Shown here piece after piece: positions 35,138 to 44,462 of a stretch of DNA of 64,000 nucleotides. This stretch comes from Neobacillus sp. PS3-40 (lineage in GTDB: Bacteria; Bacillota; Bacilli; Bacillales; Cytobacillaceae), in assembly GCF_030915485.1 (NCBI RefSeq), contig NZ_CP133266.1, forward strand, positions 4,220,001 to 4,284,000. Reading direction: 5' to 3'. The notes beneath the pieces were generated by a model. It had not been told where the DNA came from. It searched no databases and was given only the letters and a program-made list of their open reading frames with translations. Every line of letters begins with the position of its first letter. The stretch's first letter is position 1. The position numbers and the translations under genes are program-made.

Positions 35138-36521
35138 TCAACTTAAAGTATTGCAACACACTTTTTCCAATTTAGCTAAATGTGTTGCAATCTTTTTATA
35201 TTTTGGCATGCGGCAGTAAGGAGAGCATGCTCGGATGCATTCTTCAATCCCCGTAACCGGTAATAGCGAAGCCCATGCAGCTCTTCCAGAGTCTGCGAAG
35301 CTTCGCTCAATTTTTTCCTTTCTAAATTTATAAAGTATTTTTCCAGATTTAGATAAGCGATTTAACCTTACCTTTTCTTTGTGCTCCTCCCAAACATGTC
35401 GTGTTACAACTTTCACTTTATTTTTTGAGCGTGTATATTGGGATAAAAATGGGCAGTTCGTACACTTCTTCGAATCAGATTTGTATTCCCTATATCCCAC
35501 ACGGGTTGTAGTTTTGTATGTTAATTCTTTGTTGTTGGGGCATATGTACAGGTCACGATCTTTATCGTATGTAAATTACCATTTGGGGAATAAACCAGTA
35601 GTAGGATGGTATCTTCTATGGGCAATGACTCCAAAAATTTTCCGATCAGAAAGTCCTTTGCAAATGGATTTGTAAAATACCCTGAATCTAATGCTACAGC
35701 TTCCACCTTAAATCCAAATCGTTGGACCTGATGGTCCAGCCTACTAAGATAGGGAACAGAATCATGAACATTGCCAGGTGTAACATAAACGTCAGTAATT
35801 ATATTTAACTTCATATCCGTAGTTCGGTGGTCAAGATAACAGAACATTTCTTGTTTATTTTCACGGGACATAAAACCACATTCTAGGTAAGTAGTACTTA
35901 CACGAATTTCCTTAGTTTCTTTTACTTCGTCCTATTCTTTTAATGGCTTTTTTCCGTGTTTAAGTCTATCTTCTTCAATCGCCTTGTTTAAGTCATCAAA
36001 ATATTCTCGAGTATCTACTTCCACTTCTTGTCTCGTAAACTTGTTTTTATTTGCATTTGCCTTTAAATGTGTAGAATCCGTAAATAAAACACGTTCGCCA
36101 ACCAGCTTACGATTTATTGCTAGAAGTACAATCTCATCAAAAATCTCCTGAAAAATAGTAGTATCCTTAAAACGGTGTTGACGATTCCAACTAATCGTTG
36201 AGTGATGAGGTACAGAGTCCTTGAATTTTAGACCTAAAAACCAGCGATAGGAAACGTTTGTTCTAATTTCTCTCTCTGTTGGCGTTCAGCAGGTATGACA
36301 TAAATATAACCAATAAACATCATTTTAAAATGAATAAGGGGATCAGTTGGGCGTCCATTATCATCGCTGTAATATTGGCGGATTTTTTCTAGAAGAAACG
36401 AAAAATCAATATATTTATCAATCAAACGAAGTAGATGGTCATCAGGTACTAATTCATCAATAGATACAAATTCATATTCATTTTGACTAGACTCTTTTGG
36501 CTTAAACATTGGTTTTACCAC
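35138..36521 (-). pseudogene. IS1182-family transposase, inactivated
   Basis: Reading on the minus strand: an N-terminal part starting MVKPMFKPKE; a frameshift near 36285 into a [20 protein letters not shown] frame; an in-frame TAG near 35930 (PLKE*DEVKE); a DLDHRTTDMKL-type middle with ALDSGYFTNPFAKDF; a frameshift near 35545; and a Cys-rich C-terminal part (KKCTNCPFLSQYTRSKNKVK) with another shift near 35290. At least four lesions make the gene dead. It is a DDE transposase of IS1182 type. Confidence 0.92.
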
Positions 36522-36571
36522 TTTTTTTATTATTTATTAGTTGAACGTAAGTTCTTTATTGAAAGACACTC

Positions 36572-36700
36572 TGTTGATTGGAGTGGAAGGCGCTCGACTC
36601 CTGCGGGAGTACGGGGCAGGGGAGATCCCGCAAGCGCTTCAGCGCTGAGGAAGCTCCCGGCACGCCCGCGGAAAGCGAGCGCCTGGAGCGGAAATCAACA
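36572..36700 (-). repeat. Repeat family B, inverted copy right of the dead IS1182 element
   Basis: Starts TGTTGATTGGAGTGGAAGGC and ends GCCTGGAGCGGAAATCAACA: the reverse complement of the copy at 35000-35128. The internal CGCTTCAGCG stem is well formed. Confidence 0.88.
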
Positions 36701-36784
36701 GACCAGTTACAAAGCTAATATACTAATATCATTATAACGAATTAACGCGGTGAATTGTTAAATAATCTGTGCAAAATAATAAGC

Positions 36785-36835
36785 TGTCGAAGGGTTTTTC
36801 GACAACCTGGGGTCTTTTTGGAAAGCCCTTTTTTT
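36785..36835 (+). terminator. Double hairpin terminator, mirror of 34880-34942
   Basis: TGTCGA / TCGACA is followed by GGTCTTT / AAAGCC and seven T residues. The sequence CGACAACCTGGGGTCTTT corresponds to the reverse complement of the region at 34880-34925. The rest of 36522-37080 has only a small inverted repeat AATACAGT / ACTGTATT near 36925-36950. Confidence 0.7.
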
Positions 36836-37080
36836 GCTGCCGAAAATGTATGGCTTATATTCAAATTTGCCTGATATAGAAAAAAAGCTGGATATATATT
36901 GGAATAACGAGATATAGTGGTAATACAGTCATTGGCTAAATAACTGTATTGTCACCAAAAATTAAGTGCTATTCAATTAATCGTTAATGATAAATAAAGA
37001 TGGAAATAGGTAAACTTTTTAGAATTTTGGAGAATAGATTGAGGTAAAGTAAGTTATTTTCATAAGAAATAGGTGATGGT

Positions 37081-37641
37081 ATGAAGGCAACAAAGGGCCG
37101 TATTGCACCCCTGAAATTGAGAATAGTTGCATTAATGATTGATTATGTAGTGATTCTTGGATATGGCCTAATTCTATGGGGAGCTTCATTCTTATTTAAA
37201 CCTGTCCTAACAGCATTGTTTACAGCATCAGCGGCAACTGCAGAAATCACTGGTGCAATTTTGATTACATTACCTATTACCTTATACTTTATTTTATGTG
37301 AATCCTCAAGGCATATGGGGAGTATTGGCAAAAGAAAAATGGGTTTAGCGGTAACGAATGATAGTGGGGAGCGGATTCGTTTTCGAAGATCATTAACCAG
37401 AACCATTATTAAATTTATTCCATGGGAACTTGCGCACTTTGCGATATGGCGGTTAAGAATGCCTTCTCACTTCTCTGATACATTTTTATTAGCAATTTTA
37501 ATTGGTGTAAATATTATGGTTTTACTGTATATCTATATGCCGGTTTTAAACAAAGATAGAAAATCTCTTTACGATTGGATTGCTGGTACGCTGGTCATTT
37601 CTATTTCAACTAAACCAAAAAGTGGACGTGATTCATTTTGA
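37081..37641 (+). CDS. RDD family membrane protein
   Basis: 186 residues with four hydrophobic helices. The RDD signature is seen in part: LRIVALMIDYVVILGYGLIL (Arg and Asp in helix 1), GSIGKRKMGLAV after helix 2, and KSLYDWIAGTLV at the end. Some RDD proteins act as Na+/H+ antiporters or channel-like proteins. The stop overlaps the start of the next gene by 4 nt. Confidence 0.85.
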   Translation: MKATKGRIAPLKLRIVALMIDYVVILGYGLILWGASFLFKPVLTALFTASAATAEITGAILITLPITLYFILCESSRHMGSIGKRKMGLAVTNDSGERIRFRRSLTRTIIKFIPWELAHFAIWRLRMPSHFSDTFLLAILIGVNIMVLLYIYMPVLNKDRKSLYDWIAGTLVISISTKPKSGRDSF

Positions 37642-38261
37642 TAAAAAAAATCAGTAGTATTGGAATTCTAATCGTGATTATTATCATCGGCTATCTCCAA
37701 AAGGATGTGTTGTTACACATCATTAGGGAGGGTGGAACAACGGCAATCCTGGTTAGTATGCTATTTGTAGCGATTTGTGTCTTCTTTCCGCTTATTCCAT
37801 TTCCAGTTTTAGCTGGGATTATTGGGGCTGTCTTCGGCACTTCCCAAGGTGTATTCATTTCATTAGCAGGTGCAACGTTTGGAACAATGGCCTTCTTTTT
37901 TCTATGTAGATATGGGTTTAGAGATGTGGCCCAGTCGAGGTTAAGGAAATACCCAAAAGTGAAGGAGTATGAAGAACTTTTAAATAGAAACTCCTTTATT
38001 GCAATCTTAACCAGTCGTTTAATTCCACTTATTCCAGCTCCGATCGTGAACATTATCTGTGGGTTGAGTAAAGTAAATTGGTTTAACTTCTTGCTAGCCT
38101 CCACGATTGGCAAAATTCCGAATATTTTGCTGCTATCCTATGTTGGAGCTTCTTTCACGAATAACAAACTGCTCTCATTCACTATGTATGGAGTATACAT
38201 TCTAGTGTTGGGACTGATTAACTTTGTAATTATCTATCGGAAAATGTCTAAAACGAACTAG
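37638..38261 (+). CDS. TVP38/TMEM64 (VTT domain) membrane protein
   Basis: 207 residues with about five helices. The VTT (SNARE-associated/DedA-like) region includes LIPFPVLAGIIGAVFGTSQG, the LRKYPKVKEYEELLNRNSF segment and SRLIPLIPAPIVNIICGL. Members act in lipid scrambling or transport. TTG start at 37638, translationally coupled to the RDD gene. The 3' end overlaps the convergent gene by 14 nt. Confidence 0.87.
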   Translation: MIKKISSIGILIVIIIIGYLQKDVLLHIIREGGTTAILVSMLFVAICVFFPLIPFPVLAGIIGAVFGTSQGVFISLAGATFGTMAFFFLCRYGFRDVAQSRLRKYPKVKEYEELLNRNSFIAILTSRLIPLIPAPIVNIICGLSKVNWFNFLLASTIGKIPNILLLSYVGASFTNNKLLSFTMYGVYILVLGLINFVIIYRKMSKTN

Positions 38262-38577
38262 CTCTTAATAGAATAATTTCACTAAAAAAACTCTTTAAAA
38301 GAATCCAACGAGCAGGATAAGTCGTAATAAACTCATTAATCACTTCTGGTGCAAAAAGAATTAAGCAATCCATCTGTATGCCTTTCTTTTTCAAGTCATA
38401 TAAAAGAGCATGAAGGATCGAGTAGTGATCATTGATCTGGTAACGATTTAGCTTTGTAATTTGAATATGCTGGTCCTTAATGTAGTCTAGTAATGCATTT
38501 TTCTGAAACTGAATACTTTCATTCTTTGAGTGGCCACTTAGGGAAATACTTTCATTAATATAATAGATTCCGTTCAA
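38248..38577 (-). CDS. Small protein resembling a degenerate serine-recombinase N-terminus (YneB-like?)
   Basis: 109 residues. The segment NESIQFQKNALLDYIKDQHI recalls the ESIxxQ...LxxYAxxxxxxI pattern that follows the catalytic Ser in resolvases. DYIKD and LLYDLKKKGIQMDCLILFAP fit the next strand and helix. The catalytic Ser/Arg residues are not present, so it would not recombine DNA. B. subtilis YneB is a similar short resolvase-like protein; the link is tentative. Confidence 0.5.
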   Translation of the reverse strand: MNGIYYINESISLSGHSKNESIQFQKNALLDYIKDQHIQITKLNRYQINDHYSILHALLYDLKKKGIQMDCLILFAPEVINEFITTYPARWILLKSFFSEIILLRASSF

Positions 38578-38690
38578 TCAGAACCCTCCTGTCACTATTG
38601 TTATTGACAGTGTTTAAGGAATCTAATCAAATAATAGAGGATTTTATGTATTTTATTTTCAACATAAAAATTAGAAAGTTTAGGAGAATT

Positions 38691-39302
38691 ATGATGTTTA
38701 GTTCTGCAATACATGGATTTCTACTAGCCTTCGGGCTTATTTTACCTTTGGGGGTACAAAACGTGTTTGTATTTAACCAAGGAGCTTTGCAGATGAGATG
38801 GGTGAATGTCCTACCAGTTGTGTTAACCGCCTCAATATGCGATACCATTCTGATCTTGCTTGCTGTTTTTGGTGTTTCAGCAGTTGTTTTAGGCTTTATT
38901 TGGATTAAAACAATACTAATTATTATGGGAATTTTATTTTTAACATACATGGGTTATTTGACATGGAAAAGCAAGCCAAGTGCAAATGCAACTGATGGTC
39001 AACTATTGGGAGCGAATAAGCAAATAGCCTTTGCTGCGTCTGTTTCATTACTAAATCCACATGCAATTCTGGATACGATTGGAGTAATTGGGACAAGCTC
39101 TTTATCCTATTCAGGTCCAGAAAAAGTGGTATTTACTCTAGCGTGTATTCTTGTATCATGGCTTTGGTTTTTTGGTCTGTCAATTGCTGGGAGAATTGTT
39201 GGAACTCTCGATTCAACTGGTCGGTTTATTTTAGCACTTAATAAGGTATCAGCCATTATCATGTGGGGAACGGCACTATATCTTGCCATTTCAATTAAAT
39301 AA
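38691..39302 (+). CDS. LysE/ArgO-type amino acid exporter
   Basis: 203 residues with six hydrophobic helices. The N-terminal FLLAFGLILPLGVQNVFVFN and SLLNPHAILDTIGVIG (NPHA motif) are hallmarks of LysE/ArgO exporters of basic amino acids. It resembles B. subtilis YisU. The ATG at 38691 (followed by a second ATG) has AGGAGA upstream; a longer frame from 38598 lacks a site. Confidence 0.9.
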   Translation: MMFSSAIHGFLLAFGLILPLGVQNVFVFNQGALQMRWVNVLPVVLTASICDTILILLAVFGVSAVVLGFIWIKTILIIMGILFLTYMGYLTWKSKPSANATDGQLLGANKQIAFAASVSLLNPHAILDTIGVIGTSSLSYSGPEKVVFTLACILVSWLWFFGLSIAGRIVGTLDSTGRFILALNKVSAIIMWGTALYLAISIK

Positions 39303-39352
39303 TAAGGTTAAAAGAAAAAGTGTATAAATGAAATGGTGACATATCAAAAAAA

Positions 39353-39373
39353 TATCCGGCCCTAGACCGGATA
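39353..39373. terminator. Hairpin between convergent genes
   Basis: TATCCGG, CCCTAGA, CCGGATA, followed by CCAAAAAAA. It separates the exporter from the convergent MFS gene. The T-run for the minus strand is upstream of this stem, so it serves leftward transcription best. Confidence 0.55.
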
Positions 39374-39505
39374 CCAAAAAAATTTTAAATTATGGGGGTG
39401 AGTTCGTCCTGAACTATTACCATCATAACGAGTAAAAATGAATAAACTATGACCAAATGTGTAAAAAACAATGAAAGGAATAATAGGATATGAAGATCCG
39501 TACAC

Positions 39506-40876
39506 CTACGTATTTCCAATCTTCATCCGTTTTCCTATTGCCTTTGTAAAAAATAAACTCATCAAAAAGCTGATGGAGCCAGTAACAATTAGTACAATCC
39601 CAAGGATTTGTAAATGTTGTGCGGTGATTTCTTTTCCAAATACAAGCCCTAAAACAATAGAAGATATAATCGATCCTAAATAACGGCATGTTTGAAATAA
39701 TCCTGATGTTGTCCCAATAATAGAAGGAGGGCTCTCCATTAGCATTGCGGATTGGAGGACAACATTTCCGATTCCATAACTGATTCCCATTAATGATAAA
39801 ATGAGCCCCATACCCCAGTAAGGGGCATGGACAAAGAAAAGGGATAAGCTTACTGCTCCAATAATAGACAGAAAGGAGCCAATAATTATTGGTTGCTTCA
39901 CACCAGATTTGTCAATCCATTTTCCTGTTAATGGAGAAATGAAAATACTAACGCCAGACATAAAAAGCATTAATAAACCAGTCGTTCGTACACTTAAGTG
40001 CATTTCATCTTGAAAATAGCTTGGAAGGCCAAAGAATAAGCAATAGAAAAAAATATTTAAAAATATAAATTGCAAATAGACCCACGAAAGCTTTGGATGT
40101 GTTTTAAATAACCTAATATCGATAAACGGTTCTTTTTCCCTCAATTCCCACCAAACAAATACCACAAGAAAAACAACTCCTGTGATTCCGGCAACAAAAT
40201 GTACTTTTGTTTCGATTGATAATAAAAACCAAAGTAAAAGAACAATTCCAATCGCAAATAAACCAATTCCAATAAGGTCCATATGGGTTAGGAGGCTCGT
40301 TAATTTTACACCCTTTTTTTTCTGATCCTTAGGGAACACATACCATCCTAACAAAAAGCTAATCAGAATAAACGGAAAGTTTACTTTGAAGATTGCAGGC
40401 CAATCCCCCCACACAATCAGAAAACCGCCTAAAGTAGGGCCCAGTGATGTCATTGCTGAAGCAAAGATAGACAAAACGGCAAGCGCCGATGCTTGGCGTT
40501 CATGGATATGATCCCGAATGAGTGACATCCCAGATGGATATATCGCGCTGCTTCCAATCGATTGAAATAAGCGCATAATCAGTAGCATCATAAATGAGGT
40601 TGAGAGGGGTGCCCCAATTGCTGAAATGGCAACAAGAACTAAACCGATGAGAAATGTTTTCTTGCTCCCAATTAAATCCCCAATTTTTCCAGTAACAGGT
40701 TGTGCAACTGCACTTGCCAAATAAAAGGAAGAGATTAGCCATGAAACAGTTGAAAAGGATAAATGAAAATCCTTTTGAATGCTGTGTAATGCTAATGAAA
40801 TCATCGAAGAATTAAGCGGATTTAGCATTGTCCCGGATGCAATTGCTGTTAAAAATAAAGCACGATTCTTTTTCAT
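39506..40876 (-). CDS. MFS drug:H+ antiporter (DHA2/EmrB type)
   Basis: 456 residues, about 14 hydrophobic helices. The start TMLNPLNSSMISLALHSIQK is typical of DHA2 (motif D1), with GKIGDLIGSKKTFLIG as motif A and RLFQSIGSSAIYPSGMSLIR as motif B. Such proteins export drugs or other toxic compounds with proton exchange. It lies 7 nt downstream of the isochorismatase-like gene, forming a likely two-gene operon. Confidence 0.9.
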   Translation of the reverse strand: MKKNRALFLTAIASGTMLNPLNSSMISLALHSIQKDFHLSFSTVSWLISSFYLASAVAQPVTGKIGDLIGSKKTFLIGLVLVAISAIGAPLSTSFMMLLIMRLFQSIGSSAIYPSGMSLIRDHIHERQASALAVLSIFASAMTSLGPTLGGFLIVWGDWPAIFKVNFPFILISFLLGWYVFPKDQKKKGVKLTSLLTHMDLIGIGLFAIGIVLLLWFLLSIETKVHFVAGITGVVFLVVFVWWELREKEPFIDIRLFKTHPKLSWVYLQFIFLNIFFYCLFFGLPSYFQDEMHLSVRTTGLLMLFMSGVSIFISPLTGKWIDKSGVKQPIIIGSFLSIIGAVSLSLFFVHAPYWGMGLILSLMGISYGIGNVVLQSAMLMESPPSIIGTTSGLFQTCRYLGSIISSIVLGLVFGKEITAQHLQILGIVLIVTGSISFLMSLFFTKAIGKRMKIGNT

Positions 40877-40883
40877 GAATTTT

Positions 40884-41450
40884 TTAGCCTCTTACCTGTG
40901 TTAAGAATTCTGCAGTTGTTCTACTTTTACCGATTCTAGGAAAAATAAATTGAATACTTGCCTGATGTGCTTCTTCACTGAATGTGGTCATTGCATCGGT
41001 AATAAAAATCTGATTATATCCAAATTGGAATGCTTCACGAGCTGTACTCTCAACGCCAATATTGGTAGCAATACCACATAAGACAATCGTATCAATTCCA
41101 CGGCGGCGAAGCTGAAGATCTAAATCCGTTCCAAAAAAGGCTCCCCATTGACGTTTTGTTATTACATAATCTTTTTCTGTGACGCCAAGTTCAGGTACAA
41201 GCTCATCCCAGTCGATTGGACGATTAGTTGGTGTTGGAACAAATTCATCTATCAATGGCTTGAGAACGTCTTTTCCATCAAGAAAACTAACGCGGACAAA
41301 GCTGATAAATCCGTTGTTTTGACGGAATAAATCCACCAGTTTTACTGCCTTTTCGACAACCTCATTTCCGCCAGGCATTGCGACAATTCCTTTTTGTAAA
41401 TCAATTAAAATAAGTGCAGTTTTTTGATAATCAATATGTAATGTATTCAT
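40884..41450 (-). CDS. Isochorismatase-like hydrolase
   Basis: 188 residues with the cysteine hydrolase fold. The Asp is in LILIDLQKG, the Lys in YVITKRQWGAF, and the cis-peptide segment is VLCGIATNIGVESTAR. The position usually held by the nucleophile Cys (TNxCVE) is Gly, as in true isochorismatases, so it may be a non-amidase or need another nucleophile. It probably forms an operon with the MFS exporter. Substrate unknown. Confidence 0.85.
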   Translation of the reverse strand: MNTLHIDYQKTALILIDLQKGIVAMPGGNEVVEKAVKLVDLFRQNNGFISFVRVSFLDGKDVLKPLIDEFVPTPTNRPIDWDELVPELGVTEKDYVITKRQWGAFFGTDLDLQLRRRGIDTIVLCGIATNIGVESTAREAFQFGYNQIFITDAMTTFSEEAHQASIQFIFPRIGKSRTTAEFLTQVRG

Positions 41451-41543
41451 TGGTATGTCTCCTCGTTAAGCTTATTAGAAAGTTTATCTTTGTTAACGCA
41501 CTAAAGTAAGTAACTATCGTTGATAAATAGTCAGCACTTAAAT

Positions 41544-41592
41544 CGCATAAGTGCAATTTGGCAATCGACGGCGCTAGGGCAAGTTCTCTTTA
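41544..41592 (+). repeat. Repeat family A, degraded copy 6
   Basis: CGCATAAGTGCAATTTGGCA then ATCGACGGCGCTAGGGCAAG with TTCTCTTTA: the 3' half of the element, with hairpin 2 lost. Confidence 0.55.
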
Positions 41593-41724
41593 ATCTGTCT
41601 TATTTTACTTCTCTTAATCACCATTTACAAATGGGGGTTCCTGTTGAAAATGGATTGCAATTGATTATGGTGGATAAACTAAAATGCTATTCATTTGAAA
41701 AGACATGGTAGGAGTTTAAAGGAT

Positions 41725-42766
41725 ATGACTAAACAAGTAAAAAAACAAATGGAAAATAAAACAATGTTGATTTGGAAAATGGCTATTGCCTCAGCATTAT
41801 CATGGGAAATAGCAAAATTAGCTGGATCACATCACCCTTATTTAGCTCCTATTTCGGTGGCCCTTTGTTTACAAACCACTGTGAACAGATCAATTCTCTT
41901 TTCTTATCACCGTATGGTCGGAACAGTTATTGGTATATCGCTAACGGTACTCGCAGCTCCATATTTAAATGTAAATGGGTGGACATTAGGTTTATTAATT
42001 TTAGTTGGAGGATTTGTGACCAAATGGTTAAAACGTGATGAAACAGCTTTGCATCAAGTCGCTTTAACCGTTTTGTTAGTGTTTGTATTTGAACATAAGG
42101 CAGGTAGTTATCCAATTGATCGGTTCAGGGATACTTTAATTGGGGGCTCATCGCGGTTCTCATTCATATGACTGCAAATCCTCCAAATTTTACAAAGCAG
42201 GCAGCGAAAAGTTATCAAAAATTAGCTGAACAGTTAGTATTAATATTTAGGAACGTCTCCAATTGGATTCAGTTTGGCTTTGAAAAAGGGGAAGGATATG
42301 AGCTACAAACAGAAGTGAAAAAATTACTTAAAGATTTGCATCAAACAAAAACATTGATGAAAGATGCAGCTGACAGTTTGGAATATAACCCGTTTGGAAA
42401 AAAGAGTATCAAAGAACTGCAGGAAATGAAGCAACGAATCTATTACTTAAACCAAGGATATACGTATTTATCATCTATTGTCGGAACGTTTGTGGCATGG
42501 TCCGCGGCTGGGACAATCACTCCCTTGCAGGTTTCAGAATGGACAGAACAACTAATGGCGTTTATCCCTTTTTTGAAGCACAAGGAAACCTGGCTAAGAT
42601 TGAACAGCCAGGTAAGGTATTAAAGGTTACAATCCCAATCGAACTTGAGAAGCAGCAATATCATGTTTCTTTGTACCATGAAACGACCTCGTTGTTGAAA
42701 AAGTTGGACGAGATGCCTAAGAATAAGGGGGTAGGAAGTACCATATACGGGCGCATCATCTCATAG
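41725..42766 (+). pseudogene. FUSC/aromatic acid exporter family protein (YqjA-like), frameshifted twice
   Basis: An N-terminal membrane domain (KMAIASALSWEIAKLAGSHH, LAPISVALCLQTTVNRSILF) stops early after IGGSSRFSFI. A single missing G in a G-run near 42145 would restore GLIAVLIHMTANPPNF, which opens the second frame (42168-42623). A second shift near 42588 leads to GNLAKIEQPGKVLKVTIPIE in a third frame. Together the three frames make one full-length protein of about 345 residues. Either a recent pseudogene or sequencing errors; the homopolymer makes phase variation possible for the first. Confidence 0.8.
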
Positions 42767-44268
42767 TCTTCATGCTCAAGCATGTGACAGTGCCAGACGT
42801 ATTGTCCAGTGAAATGGGAAAAGGGAATAATTACTCTTGTCACATGATTAGGTGGCGATTTAATAGTGTCTTTCCAGCCTTTTTCACTTGGATGAGCTGA
42901 AATAGCCGCACCCGTGTATACGATTTTCCCCGTTTTTTTATAATATTCTACATCGAAGGGGCGACGATCCAATAGTTGAAATTGGACTAGATGGATATGA
43001 ATAGGGTGATCATCATTGTTAACGTTGACAAAGCTCCAAATCTCGGTGCTACCGATCGTCGGATTTTCCGAAATGGGTTCATCCCACGTTTTCTTATCTA
43101 AAAGGAATAGTGGCCTTCCGAATTTATCCTTTTCTTCACTTAATTCTAGATATCTATTTTTGTGAGCCATATACTCTTGCAGCCAATTAATTGATCCCAT
43201 ATAGTGTGGTATCACACTTGTATCAATGCTAGTTCGTACTTTTGTCACGTTGAACTGCATGACAATTCCGGTTGTTTCTTTGTTAACAGGATCTCCACCA
43301 GGATAATGAGTGGGGGCATCATTGGTTAGAACAATTGACTTTCCTTCAAGATTGGTGAAATCAACAATTACATCAAACCGCTCTGCAGGAGCAATTAAAA
43401 TAGATTTCATTCCAACTGGCTGTTCAAGAAACCCACTATCTGTGCCAATTTGATATATTAATTGTCCAGAATCGAGCTTTAAATTGAAAAAGCGGGCATT
43501 TGCTGCATTTAAAATTCTAAAACGATATTTCCTTGGTTCCACCTCTAGATAAGGCCATACTTTGCCATTAACAACAATCATATCGCCAAAAAAGGAAGGG
43601 ATAACGGACGGGTCATTACCTTGAACGGGTTTTTGAGGCTGCTTCGGGTACACGAGGGTTCCGTCCTCACGTACCGACCGATCTTGAATCATCAGCGGAA
43701 TCTCAAATTCTCCCTTTGGTAGATTTAACAAGCGTTCATTAGGATCTCTGATGATATAAAAGCCTGCCAATCCGGCATAAATATTTAAACGTGTTAGTCC
43801 AATTGCATGGTCGTGGTACCACAAACAACGCGAACTTTCTCCATTCTGATATTCAACTATTTTTTTTTGAAAAAATGGACCTGTTTTTGCAAAATCCTTT
43901 GTAAACCAGGCTTCAGGATAGCCGTCACTTGCGGGCTCCGTTCGTCCACCATGCAAGTGGACGACCGTTCTAACGTTAGGTTTCTCTTTCTCTGCTCCAT
44001 GAACAGTATGATCTATCGGCAAAAAATGTTTTGTCGGCAAACGATTCATCCACTTTACATACACCTTTTCCCATGACTCCACTTCAATTGTCGGTCCAGG
44101 ATATATTCCCTCAAAACCCCATAGCGTAGTTTCAGGCAATTCACTATGCAGGGTTTGCTTGGCTTCCTTCATCGTCACTTCATAATAGGTATATTCCCTC
44201 GTTCTCCACCTGGGTTTCAAGAGAGGAGGTATGGGCAGTGGGTCTATAAATTTTGTCAGCTTCTTCAT
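42661..44268 (-). CDS. CotA-like multicopper oxidase (spore coat laccase type)
   Basis: 535 residues with three cupredoxin domains. The copper motifs are complete: VVHLHGGRT (His104, His106), LWYHDHAIG, HPIHIHLVQF and WHCHMLEHEDYEMM. It oxidises phenolic substrates with reduction of O2 to water; CotA is in the outer spore coat. The usual C-terminus is near MMRPYMVL, but here the frame continues for 24 residues antisense to the end of the FUSC pseudogene. No signal peptide, as in CotA. Confidence 0.93.
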   Translation of the reverse strand: MKKLTKFIDPLPIPPLLKPRWRTREYTYYEVTMKEAKQTLHSELPETTLWGFEGIYPGPTIEVESWEKVYVKWMNRLPTKHFLPIDHTVHGAEKEKPNVRTVVHLHGGRTEPASDGYPEAWFTKDFAKTGPFFQKKIVEYQNGESSRCLWYHDHAIGLTRLNIYAGLAGFYIIRDPNERLLNLPKGEFEIPLMIQDRSVREDGTLVYPKQPQKPVQGNDPSVIPSFFGDMIVVNGKVWPYLEVEPRKYRFRILNAANARFFNLKLDSGQLIYQIGTDSGFLEQPVGMKSILIAPAERFDVIVDFTNLEGKSIVLTNDAPTHYPGGDPVNKETTGIVMQFNVTKVRTSIDTSVIPHYMGSINWLQEYMAHKNRYLELSEEKDKFGRPLFLLDKKTWDEPISENPTIGSTEIWSFVNVNNDDHPIHIHLVQFQLLDRRPFDVEYYKKTGKIVYTGAAISAHPSEKGWKDTIKSPPNHVTRVIIPFSHFTGQYVWHCHMLEHEDYEMMRPYMVLPTPLFLGISSNFFNNEVVSWYKET

Positions 44269-44462
44269 GCACTCACCCCCAAAAAATATCTTATTTATAA
44301 ATATGATTGTTCATGTGAAAATTATGAATTCTAGGAATGGAATGTTCTTGAATATAAATAGGGTAGGAATTGAATGAAAATGGTAATTTATTTATTTATT
44401 TTAGGATATTGATACTTTAGAAGATTTTGAACCAATAAATGTTCATTTGAGGAGGGATGGGA

